DNA from: Streptomyces sp. CB01580
GTDB lineage: Bacteria > Actinomycetota > Actinomycetes > Streptomycetales > Streptomycetaceae
Length of the DNA stretch: 55,352 nucleotides
Assembly: GCF_001905795.1 (NCBI RefSeq)
Contig: NZ_LIXJ01000033.1
Span: forward strand, 64,523 to 119,874
Direction: 5' to 3'
Part shown: one piece after another, positions 25,392-32,768 of the stretch
How the letters are laid out: each line of letters opens with the position of its first letter
How positions within the stretch are numbered: the first letter of the stretch is position 1
The notes under the pieces: generated by a model
The model's input: only the letters and a program-made list of their open reading frames with translations
The model's database searches: none
Told to the model about the DNA's origin: nothing
Program-made: the position numbers and the translations under genes

Positions 25392-25582
25392 TGAACGACC
25401 GACGACGGGCAAGGCGCGCCCCCGGCGTACACAGCGTGCCCCGACGGACTCGGCATGCCCTGCCGGTGTACGGCGCCGGTCCATGGCGCGCATCCATGAG
25501 GTGCGGCACGGGGCCGCGGGGCGAGATGCCCGGTCGGCGCCGCGGCCCGCCACCCCGGCCCCGCCTGCTCCCGGTCGGCGTA

Positions 25583-26062
25583 TCAGCCCAGGTCGGGCGC
25601 GTGCATCGCCCGCACCCCCTCGATGTTGCCGTCCAGGTAGTGCCGCAGTGACAGCGGTACGAGATGAACGGCCGCGATGCCCATCCGGCTGAAGGGCACC
25701 CGGACGATCTCGTACTCCCCGCAGGGAGCGTCGATCTCGGGACCGTGGCGCCGGGACGGGTCCATCGACTCCAGTCGGCAGACGAAGAAGTGCTGGACCT
25801 TGACGCCCTTCACCCCGCCGCCCTCGATGTGCTCGACGGTGTCGACGAAGCAGGGGACCACATCGGTGATCTTGGCGCCCAGTTCCTCGTCCAGTTCACG
25901 GTGCAGGGCGTCGACGACGGTCGCGTCCTCGGGTTCGACCCCGCCACCGGGTGTGAGCCAGTACGGGTCCATCCCGGGCTTGGTCCGCTTGATGAGGACG
26001 AGGTCGTTACCGTCGAGCAGAATGGCGCGTGCGGTGCGCTTGACCACGGGACGTTCGGTCAT
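25583..26062 (-). CDS. NUDIX hydrolase
   Basis: This 159-residue protein has the Nudix box GGGVEPEDATVVDALHRELD followed by EELGA, the metal-binding helix that hydrolyses nucleoside diphosphates linked to another group. The spacing before REL is one residue longer than the textbook pattern. The C-terminal half (YEIVRVPFSRMGIAAVHLVP) contacts substrate in related proteins; substrate unknown. ATG 26062 is used; GTG 26080 in frame is possible. Converges with the flavohemoprotein gene. Confidence 0.88.
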   Translation of the reverse strand: MTERPVVKRTARAILLDGNDLVLIKRTKPGMDPYWLTPGGGVEPEDATVVDALHRELDEELGAKITDVVPCFVDTVEHIEGGGVKGVKVQHFFVCRLESMDPSRRHGPEIDAPCGEYEIVRVPFSRMGIAAVHLVPLSLRHYLDGNIEGVRAMHAPDLG

Positions 26063-26125
26063 GGCAAGAGCGTGGCCCACTGAACCGGTTCTGAAACACC
26101 TGGACGGCGCCAGGCCGTCCCGCGC

Positions 26126-27022
26126 TCACCAGTCGGCCGCGGCACCCAGCAGCCACTCGTGCGCCCGCGCGATGTGCGGCAGCGCGAGCGTGCCGGTCCG
26201 CACGGCCAGGAAGTAGGTGCGCAGTGGGGGCACCGGAGGATCGAGGAGCGCGACGACCTCCCCGCGTGCCAGCGCCCCTTCGCACAGATAGCGCGGCAGC
26301 ACGGCGAGACCGGCACCCGCCGCCGCGCACTCCAGGACGGCCCGCAGATCCGGGGCGATGACGGTTCCCGCAGTGGCGGGCAGGGCGTCGAACACGGCGG
26401 ACCAGTAGCGGGAGACGAACGGCAGGCTTTCGTGCACCTCCACGACCGGCAGCCGCTCCAGCACCACGGGGCCGTCGTGCCGCAAGGCCCCCGGCCCCAG
26501 GCGCGCGGCCCAACGTGGTGCTGCGACCAGCACGTGTTCCTCGTCGCAGAGCGGAGTCGCCGTGAGCAGCCCACCGCGGGGGCGGGACGTCGTGACGACG
26601 AGATCGTGGTGCCCGGCGGCCAGTCCCTCCAGGGTCTCCTCGGCGGTGGTGAAGAACGAACTGCGCAGGGTCAGTCCCTGGGCGACGAGCGGTGCGAGCG
26701 CGGGCAGGGCGCGCGCCGACGTGAACTCGGGCGGGCCGGCCAGATGCAGGGTCCGTACGGCCGACTCCTCGTCCAGCTCGGTCTCGGCTATCTCGACCAG
26801 CGCGTCCAGATGGGGCGCCGCCCGGTGCGCGAGTTCGTCGCCGACGGTGGTCGGCGTCACACCCCGGGCCCCCCGGAGGAAGAGCGGTCGGCCCAGCTGG
26901 CGTTCCAAGGTGCGTATCTGGGAGGTCACCGCAGGCTGGGAGAGGCCGAGCAGCGCGGCAGCCCTGGTGAAGGAACCGGCCCGGTGCACCGTGATGAACG
27001 TACGCAGCAGGGACAGGTCCAT
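26126..27022 (-). CDS. LysR family transcriptional regulator
   Basis: This 298-residue regulator has the LysR winged helix at residues 1-60 (MDLSLLRTFITVHRAGSFTR, SQPAVTSQIRTLERQLGRPL). A two-lobed effector domain follows (RALPALAPLVAQGLTL, GHHDLVVTTSRPRGG). GAGGGGACAGGAC precedes ATG 27022. LysR proteins often control a divergent gene, but here the neighbour upstream (the PLP enzyme) lies on the same strand, so its target is unclear. The AT-rich patch at 27061-27083 is its likely promoter. Confidence 0.92.
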   Translation of the reverse strand: MDLSLLRTFITVHRAGSFTRAAALLGLSQPAVTSQIRTLERQLGRPLFLRGARGVTPTTVGDELAHRAAPHLDALVEIAETELDEESAVRTLHLAGPPEFTSARALPALAPLVAQGLTLRSSFFTTAEETLEGLAAGHHDLVVTTSRPRGGLLTATPLCDEEHVLVAAPRWAARLGPGALRHDGPVVLERLPVVEVHESLPFVSRYWSAVFDALPATAGTVIAPDLRAVLECAAAGAGLAVLPRYLCEGALARGEVVALLDPPVPPLRTYFLAVRTGTLALPHIARAHEWLLGAAADW

Positions 27023-27063
27023 GTCCTGTCCCCTCTCACCGTCGCGACACTTCGGACCCGTAC

Positions 27064-27083
27064 AACTATAAATATGTCGATAG
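27064..27083 (-). promoter_or_regulatory. AT-rich promoter of the LysR gene
   Basis: TATAGT on the minus strand (27065-27070) is a good -10 element 43 bases ahead of the start codon. The surrounding bases are exceptionally AT-rich for this genome. No clear -35 box. Confidence 0.4.
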
Positions 27084-27164
27084 GTCGGTGTCGCTTCGGT
27101 GATTGGACACTGACGGAGGGTCAATTAGCCTTGTGCAGGCGGTTCTTCACATGAGGAACCGGGG

Positions 27165-27197
27165 CGGTCCGAGCCACGAGGGGGGAGGCTCGGGCCG
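27165..27197 (-). terminator. Hairpin after the PLP enzyme gene
   Basis: An 11-bp stem (CGGTCCGAGCC with one G-U pair) and 11-base loop, starting 10 bases past the stop codon at 27208. Confidence 0.65.
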
Positions 27198-27207
27198 TCC
27201 GTGACGA

Positions 27208-28338
27208 TCAGTCCACGCCCAGCGCCACGTCCAGCGCCCGCTCCACGTCGCCCACCAGGTCCTTCGCGTTCTCGGCGCCGACAGAGAAACGGATGAAGCC
27301 TTCCGGTACGGCGTCGCCGCCCCAGCGCGCCCGCCGCTCGGCGGTGGAGCGCACACCGCCGAAACTCGTGGCGTCGTCGGCCAGGCGCAGCTCGGCCAGG
27401 AAGCGCTCGGCCCGTTCCCGGTCGGGCAGCACGAACGACACCACGGAACCGAAGCGCCGCATCTGCCGAACGGCGACCGGGTACGAGGGGTCTCCCGGAA
27501 GGCCGGGATGGCGCAGCCCGGTCACCCCCCGGCGCCCGGCCAACGCCTCGGCCAGGGCCAGGGCATTGGCGCACTGGCGGTCGATGCGCAGCTCCAGCGT
27601 GGCGAGGGAACGGTGCGCGAGCCATGCCTCCATCGGGCCCGGGATCGCGCCGACTACTTTGCGCCAGCGCCGCAGCCCCGCCGCCAGCCCGGGGTCGCGG
27701 CAGGTCACATGACCGAGCAGGACGTCCCCGTGGCCGGTCATGCCCTTGGTGTCGCTGGCCACTGAGAAGTCCGCCCCCAGCTCCAGCGGGCGCTGGCCGA
27801 GCGGTGTGGCGAGGGTGTTGTCGACGGCCACCAGCGTGCCCGCCGCGTGCGCGGCCTCGACGAGTCGGCGCACGTCGCAGACATCGAGCCCCGGGTTGGA
27901 CGGTGTCTCGATCCACAGCAGCGCGGCGCCGCGAAGGGCCGCGAGCTGGGCGTCGCCGCCGGTCGGCGCGGTCCGCACCTCGACGCCGTACGCCTCCAGC
28001 TGCTCACGCACCAGCGGCAGCAACTGGTATCCGTCGTCGGGCAGCACGACCACGTCGCCGGTACGGGCCCGGGACAGCAGCACGGCCGAGATCGCCGCCA
28101 TGCCGGAAGCGAAGACGACGGTCTCGACCGGTTCCCCCGGAGCCTCCAGCTCGCCGATGGCGCGCTCCAGGTGGGTCCAGGTCGGATTGGTGTCCCGTCC
28201 GTAGGTGTACGGGCCGGTGGGGTCCCCGGAGAGATGGAAGTGCGCGGCGAGGACCGGCCCGGGCAGGGTGGGCTCGTACTGTTCGGGTTCGGGCAGCCCG
28301 GCCCGCACCGCCCTGGTTCCGTCACCCATGGTGTCCAT
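27208..28338 (-). CDS. Cystathionine gamma-lyase/synthase family PLP enzyme
   Basis: This 376-residue Cys/Met-metabolism enzyme has a substrate-pocket YTYGRDTNPTWTHLE near 42 and the cofactor-binding FASGMAAISAVLLS. WIETPSNPGLD (Asp in the pyridine-nitrogen site) and the PLP lysine in SVASDTKGMTGHGDVLLG follow. The C-terminus SFGGVRSTAERR matches lyases. It may cleave cystathionine to cysteine, or act in methionine synthesis; sequence alone does not decide. ATG 28338 has GAGGAG six bases upstream. Same strand as, and 77 bases after, the small membrane protein gene. Confidence 0.9.
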   Translation of the reverse strand: MDTMGDGTRAVRAGLPEPEQYEPTLPGPVLAAHFHLSGDPTGPYTYGRDTNPTWTHLERAIGELEAPGEPVETVVFASGMAAISAVLLSRARTGDVVVLPDDGYQLLPLVREQLEAYGVEVRTAPTGGDAQLAALRGAALLWIETPSNPGLDVCDVRRLVEAAHAAGTLVAVDNTLATPLGQRPLELGADFSVASDTKGMTGHGDVLLGHVTCRDPGLAAGLRRWRKVVGAIPGPMEAWLAHRSLATLELRIDRQCANALALAEALAGRRGVTGLRHPGLPGDPSYPVAVRQMRRFGSVVSFVLPDRERAERFLAELRLADDATSFGGVRSTAERRARWGGDAVPEGFIRFSVGAENAKDLVGDVERALDVALGVD

Positions 28339-28415
28339 GCCGCTCCTCGTCGCTCTTCCTGGGCCGGTCGCCGGTCCACCCCCACCGTTGCAGACCGTTT
28401 CCGGCGGTTGCCGGA

Positions 28416-28793
28416 TCAGTCTTCGTCCGGCAGTACCACGTTCAGCGCCCACGACACGATCGAGATGATCAGGCCGCCGAGCACGGCGGTCCAGAAGCCG
28501 CTGACGTGGAAGCTCAGGTCGAACACACCGGCCAGCCAGGAGGTCAGCAGCAGCATGAGCGCATTGACCACCAGGGTGAACAGACCCAGCGTGAGGAAGA
28601 AGAGCGGCAGGGTCACCAGTTGTACGACCGGCTTCACCACGGAGTTCACCAGGCCGAAGATCAGGGCGACCAGGACCAGCGTGAGCGCCTTGCGCCCGGT
28701 GCTGCCGCCCTCCAGCGTGATGTTGTCCAGCAGCCAGATGGCCACGGCCAGCGCACCCGCGTTGGCGATCGTCTTGACTACGAAATTCTTCAT
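28416..28793 (-). CDS. Phage-holin-family-4-like membrane protein (YvlD type)
   Basis: This 125-residue protein has four hydrophobic segments (NAGALAVAIWLL, LTLVLVALIFGLVNSVVKPV, LPLFFLTLGLFTLVVNALML, GFWTAVLGGLIISIVSWALN). The motif LVNxVxKP is typical of PF04020 proteins, which affect cell-envelope stress tolerance in other bacteria. ATG 28793 has no ribosome site; leaderless start possible. Divergent from the cupin gene with only 69 bases between. Confidence 0.85.
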   Translation of the reverse strand: MKNFVVKTIANAGALAVAIWLLDNITLEGGSTGRKALTLVLVALIFGLVNSVVKPVVQLVTLPLFFLTLGLFTLVVNALMLLLTSWLAGVFDLSFHVSGFWTAVLGGLIISIVSWALNVVLPDED

Positions 28794-28862
28794 GTGTCTG
28801 ATCGTGGCAGACACGGTCGGTGGTGGACACCGGCAGGATCGGGAAGCAAAGGGCGGACGGTA

Positions 28863-29180
28863 ATGAAGGCTTTCAGACTGGACGAACTGGAAGCGGAACG
28901 GGCCGCCAACAATGGCGCCTATCTGCAGTTCCTGAAGGAACGGAACATGTCCGTCGGCCTGTACGCGCTGAACGCGGGTGAGATCGACCCGCAGCAGCCG
29001 CACCGGGAGGACGAGGTCTACTTCGTCGTCAGCGGGCGCGGCTCGATCACGGTCGGCACGGAGACCACACAGGTCGGCCGGGGAAGTGTGGTGTACGTGC
29101 CGGCCGGAGTCCCTCACAAGTTCCACCACATCACCGAGGACCTGCGGGTCATGGTCGTCTTCTCCCCGCCGGAGAGCTGA
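28863..29180 (+). CDS. Cupin domain protein
   Basis: This 105-residue single-cupin protein has metal-binding residues in QQPHREDEVYFVVSGRGS (motif 1) and VPAGVPHKFHHI (motif 2). Its partner reaction is unknown. ATG 28863 follows AAAGGGCGG. Its stop overlaps a small hairpin (29179-29201). Confidence 0.87.
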   Translation: MKAFRLDELEAERAANNGAYLQFLKERNMSVGLYALNAGEIDPQQPHREDEVYFVVSGRGSITVGTETTQVGRGSVVYVPAGVPHKFHHITEDLRVMVVFSPPES

Positions 29181-29345
29181 GCGCCCCGTCCGGCGGCGCT
29201 CATCCGGAGGAACGGGTTCCGGTGTCAGGGATCCCTAGGGGGTCGATCAGGGGACGGCAAGGGGTGCGGAATGCCCCTCCGGTGCCTTCGCGCCTCTAGC
29301 ATCGGGAGTGTCGGAGCAGGGACGCACAGAGACGAGGCGAGGACG

Positions 29346-29558
29346 ATGGCCGTACGGGAGATATTCGCCGGGATGCCCTGGTGGGTGAAGTGGATCGCGG
29401 TGCCGGTGATCGCGATTGTCGTGTTCGGCGGACTGATCGCCAGCGTGCTCGGTTTCGTGATCGGCCTGCTCTTCAAGATCCTGCTCTTCGTGATCCTGGT
29501 CGGCGGTCTCGTCTTCGTCGTGCGCAAGGTCATGTCCTCCTCGGGTGGTGGCTGGTAG
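29346..29558 (+). CDS. Small membrane protein of the DUF5326 type
   Basis: This 70-residue protein has two hydrophobic segments (WIAVPVIAIVVFGGLIASVL and GLLFKILLFVILVGGLVFVV) and a Ser/Gly tail. The start MAVREIFAGMPWWVKW is well conserved in streptomycetes, as far as I recall the family. Function unknown. ATG 29346 follows GGCGAGGA. Confidence 0.8.
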   Translation: MAVREIFAGMPWWVKWIAVPVIAIVVFGGLIASVLGFVIGLLFKILLFVILVGGLVFVVRKVMSSSGGGW

Positions 29559-29748
29559 TTATCAGAAGGATCGGAAACCAGCCATGGTGTTAGCCCAGCT
29601 GAGCTAAGCCAGGGACGAAACAACGCACCTTGGGGATACGGCCGATATGGTGGCATTCCACTGCCGCCACCTGGGAATTAACTGACCGTCACCACCATGA
29701 CCAGGGGTTTGCACGGTGTTCGGCCCTCGGACCCAGCCATGCGGCGGT

Positions 29749-29769
29749 CTGTGGGGGAGGCCCCCACAG
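29749..29769 (+). terminator. Hairpin in the ssgR upstream region
   Basis: CTGTGGGGG and CCCCCACAG form a perfect nine-base-pair stem with a three-base loop 38 bases before the ssgR start. It could terminate upstream readthrough or act as an attenuator. The rest of 29559-29748 contains a tRNA-D-arm-like string but no gene. Confidence 0.5.
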
Positions 29770-29807
29770 GCGGGCTGACTGCCCGTCACCACGCCTGGGG
29801 GTGACCG

Positions 29808-30578
29808 TTGACCACGGCATCGAGCACCGCTTCCCCGACCCTGATCGGCTCGGTGCAGCGAGCGCTGAGGCTGCTGGAAGCAGTGGGCGCGCATCGCGAC
29901 GGGGCGCCCGCGAAGCAGCTGGCCAGGGAGGCGGGGCTCCCCCTTCCCACGGCCTATCACCTGCTGCGCACCCTGACGCACGAGGGCTATCTGCGTCGTG
30001 ACAACGGAGTGTTCCGCTTCGGCGCCGCCGCCGAGCGTCTGACTGCCGAGGGTGCGCCGCAGAATCGTCGCAGCAGGATGTCCGAGTCGCTGAGCCGCTG
30101 GCGCGAGGCCATCGGTGTCCCCGTGTACTGCGCCGTCTACCGCGAGGGCGAGATCGAACTCGTCGCGGTCGCCGATGATCCCGCCATGCCCGCCGTGCGC
30201 GAGTGGGCGTCTTTCCGGGAGACCGGGCACGCTCACGCGATCGGCCAGTGCCTGCTGAGCCGACTGGACGAGAAGGCGCGCGAGGACCACTTGAACCGGC
30301 ATCCGGTACGGCCGCTGACCCCGTATTCGGTGAGGGATCGCGCGACATTCCTGGAGCGGCTGCGGTCGCTGGAGCGCATGGAACCCGTCGTCGAACGGCA
30401 GGAGTACGCCCTGGGAACGGTCTGCGCGGCCATCCCGATCACCGTCGGCTTCACTGCCGCCGCTATGGCGATTTCAGTACCCCTGGAACAGGAACACCGA
30501 TTGCTCCCCGCAGTCGAACAACTACGTGCTGAAGTGGCCAACCTCTTGCGTTCGTTCGTGTTCTCTATCAGTATCTGA
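29808..30578 (+). CDS. ssgR: IclR-type activator SsgR
   Basis: This 256-residue regulator has an IclR winged helix at about 15-75 (SVQRALRLLEAV, LPLPTAYHLLRTLTHEGYL) and an effector domain after residue 90 (GVPVYCAVYREGEIELVAVA). Its position directly before ssgA, and the strong similarity of that neighbour to SsgA, identify it as SsgR, the activator of ssgA transcription in Streptomyces coelicolor. TTG 29808 has GGGGGTG at good spacing; GTG 29853 would give 241 residues. Confidence 0.9.
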   Translation: MTTASSTASPTLIGSVQRALRLLEAVGAHRDGAPAKQLAREAGLPLPTAYHLLRTLTHEGYLRRDNGVFRFGAAAERLTAEGAPQNRRSRMSESLSRWREAIGVPVYCAVYREGEIELVAVADDPAMPAVREWASFRETGHAHAIGQCLLSRLDEKAREDHLNRHPVRPLTPYSVRDRATFLERLRSLERMEPVVERQEYALGTVCAAIPITVGFTAAAMAISVPLEQEHRLLPAVEQLRAEVANLLRSFVFSISI

Positions 30579-30679
30579 AAAATCACTCCTTGTGATCTGC
30601 TATCGCGTGCACCACGATGGCGTCAATAGGGCCATGGGGGATCATTCCTGGCCAGATTCATCTACTGCGGGGTTGAACG

Positions 30680-31117
30680 ATGCGCGAGTCGGTTCAAGCT
30701 GAGGTCATGATGAGCTTTCTCGTCTCCGAGGAGCTCTCTTTCCGGATCCCGGTGGAGCTCCGGTACGAAGTGTGTGATCCGTATGCGATTCGGATGACCT
30801 TCCATCTGCCCGGTGACGCCCCCGTCACCTGGGCATTCGGCCGCGAGTTGCTGCTCGACGGCCTAAACAGCCCCAGTGGCGACGGCGATGTGCACATCGG
30901 GCCCACGGATCCCGAGGGGCTTTCCGATGTACACATCCGCCTTCAGGTGGGCGCCGACCGCGCCCTCTTCCGGGCTGGTTCGGCGCCGCTCGTGGCTTTT
31001 CTCGACCGGACCGACAAGCTCGTGCCGCTCGGACAGGAGCGCACGCTGGGTGACTTCGAGGGAAACCTGGAGGAAGCCCTGGGCCGGATCCTCGCTGAGG
31101 AGCAGAACGCCGGCTGA
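30680..31117 (+). CDS. ssgA: Sporulation cell-division activator SsgA
   Basis: This 145-residue (or 136 from ATG 30707) SsgA-like protein is unique to sporulating actinomycetes and promotes septation by helping localise division proteins. The sequence SFLVSEELSFRIPVELRYEV and WAFGRELLLDGLNSPSGDGD are SsgA-specific and nearly identical to the S. coelicolor protein as I remember it. ATG 30680 has GGGG seven bases upstream. The 101-base gap after ssgR contains a short ATCAC/GTGAT hairpin and presumably the SsgR-dependent promoter. Confidence 0.95.
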   Translation: MRESVQAEVMMSFLVSEELSFRIPVELRYEVCDPYAIRMTFHLPGDAPVTWAFGRELLLDGLNSPSGDGDVHIGPTDPEGLSDVHIRLQVGADRALFRAGSAPLVAFLDRTDKLVPLGQERTLGDFEGNLEEALGRILAEEQNAG

Positions 31118-31131
31118 AGGACACGGTGTCG

Positions 31132-31153
31132 TCGACCGGTGCCCGCCGGTCGA
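31132..31153. terminator. Hairpin between ssgA and the YibE/F gene
   Basis: TCGACCGG and CCGGTCGA form a perfect eight-bp stem with loop TGCCCG between two convergent genes. Confidence 0.5.
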
Positions 31154-31236
31154 ACACGGCATCCGCCGAATGGGTGAATCGCTCTCCGTATTCAGGACCG
31201 CTCCTCGTCTGTCGGCAGATGTCCGTTCAGGGGCGC

Positions 31237-32568
31237 TCACTGCCTCGTCCTGCGACGGCGGCCCTTCCCGGTCCGTACGGGTGCTGGAGCTCCGGCTTCC
31301 GCGCCGAGCCCTGTGCGGTCCGCGGAGACCACCAGCGCGGCGAGCACCGTCGTCACCGGCACCGATGCGACCAGCCCGATCGAACCGACCAGCGTCCGTA
31401 CGATCTCCTCCGCCACCAGCTCGCTGTTGGCCACCGTGCCCACGCTGCTCCTGGCGATCGAGAACAGCAGCAGCAACGGCAGCGCGGCGCCCGCGTAGGC
31501 GAGCACCAGCGTATTGACGACCGAGGCGATGTGATCGCGCCCGATCCTGATCCCCGCCCGGTAGAGCCCACGCACGCCCATCGTCGGGTTCGCCTGGTGC
31601 AGTTCCCAGACGGCCGACGTCTGGGTGACCGTCACGTCGTCGAGCACCCCGAGCGAACCGATGATGACGCCGGCCAGCAGCAGGCCGCTCATGTCGATGC
31701 GCGGATACAGGCCGTGGATGAGGCCGGTGCTGTCGTCGGTGTTGCCCGTCAGGCTCGCCCAGCCGATGAACAGCGAGCCGAGCAGCCCGATCAGCAGGAG
31801 CGAGATCAGTGTGCCCACCACCGCGACCGAGGTGCGGGCGGTGAGCCCGTGGCACATGTAGAGCGCGATCAGCATGATGGCACTGGCCCCGACCACCGCC
31901 ACGATCAGCGGATTCGAGCCCTGGAGGATGGCCGGGAGGATGAACAGGGTCAGCACGGCGAACGACACGGCGAGCGCGACCAGCGCCATCACCCCGCGCA
32001 TCCTGCCCACCGCGACCACGACCAGGGCGAAGATCCCGGCCAGCAGCGCCATGGGGAACTTCCGGTTCACATCGGTCACCGAGTACTGCAGGTCGTGGGG
32101 CGCGTCCGGAGCGTACGCCACCACCACGCCCTGCCCCTCGCGCAGCTGACGGGGTGCATCGGGCTGGACAACCTCCACGAACCGTCGGCCCTTGTCGTGA
32201 CCGGTCGTCACCTCGACCGTGGCCTTCGCGCACAGCCCGGTGCGGCCCGACGACTGTGGAGCGGTCTCGCCGCCGACCGGCATCTGGGAGGCGTTCACCT
32301 CCTTGCAGTCCACTGTGTCGACGTTCACCACCTTGCCCTGCTGGGTCTGCCGGTCGAAGCCGACACCGGTTCGTTCGTGTGGTGGCGCACCGCCCGGCCA
32401 GAGCGCCACCAGTCCGGTGAGGACCGCGGCTGCGAACGGGATCAGTACGGCCGCGATGACCTTCCGCAGATGCCTGGAGACGGGCGCGGCGGGGCCGTGG
32501 GCGTGCGTATGGCCGTGTGTGTGGCCATGGTGGGGACTCGGCGATTCGGGAACGCTGGGGAGGGACAT
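31237..32568 (-). CDS. YibE/F-like multipass membrane protein with His-rich N-terminus
   Basis: This 443-residue protein has one N-terminal membrane anchor (about 37-57), an extracytoplasmic domain of ~110 residues with two cysteines, then seven or eight helices. The family signature GSLGVLDDVTVTQTSAVWEL and the GHDKGRRFVEVV region identify YibE/F. The N-terminal cytoplasmic stretch HHGHTHGHTHAHG looks metal-binding. Transport function is suspected for the family but unproven. ATG 32568 lacks a clear ribosome site. Confidence 0.85.
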   Translation of the reverse strand: MSLPSVPESPSPHHGHTHGHTHAHGPAAPVSRHLRKVIAAVLIPFAAAVLTGLVALWPGGAPPHERTGVGFDRQTQQGKVVNVDTVDCKEVNASQMPVGGETAPQSSGRTGLCAKATVEVTTGHDKGRRFVEVVQPDAPRQLREGQGVVVAYAPDAPHDLQYSVTDVNRKFPMALLAGIFALVVVAVGRMRGVMALVALAVSFAVLTLFILPAILQGSNPLIVAVVGASAIMLIALYMCHGLTARTSVAVVGTLISLLLIGLLGSLFIGWASLTGNTDDSTGLIHGLYPRIDMSGLLLAGVIIGSLGVLDDVTVTQTSAVWELHQANPTMGVRGLYRAGIRIGRDHIASVVNTLVLAYAGAALPLLLLFSIARSSVGTVANSELVAEEIVRTLVGSIGLVASVPVTTVLAALVVSADRTGLGAEAGAPAPVRTGKGRRRRTRQ

Positions 32569-32606
32569 CACCGGGCGATCATCGCAAGGAGGCAAGGGAC
32601 CCTCTG

Positions 32607-32634
32607 TTCATTCCGCCGGACGGGGCGCTAGCGT
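32607..32634 (+). promoter_or_regulatory. Possible thiC promoter
   Basis: TTCATT (32607-32612) and TAGCGT (32629-32634) with a 16-base spacer would start RNA near 32641, just before the riboswitch. Confidence 0.45.
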
Positions 32635-32657
32635 GGAGGAACCTTTGCACACGCGGG

Positions 32658-32761
32658 AGCTCGGAGCACCGGGCTGAGAGGGCGCTGATATCCGTACGTC
32701 CGTACGGGATGAGCTGCGCCGACCGCCGAACCTGTTACCGGGTAATGCCGGCGTAGGGAGT
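32658..32761 (+). promoter_or_regulatory. TPP riboswitch (THI element)
   Basis: The conserved halves are present: CTGAGAGGG near 32684 and the 3' block GAACCTG...GGTAATGCCGGCGTAGGGA at 32728-32759, with a variable hairpin CCGTACGTCCGTACGG between them. The terminal GTAGGGAG is also the ribosome site, eight bases before ATG. Thiamine diphosphate binding should therefore hide it and block translation of thiC. Confidence 0.95.
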
Positions 32762-32768
32762 AGGTCTC

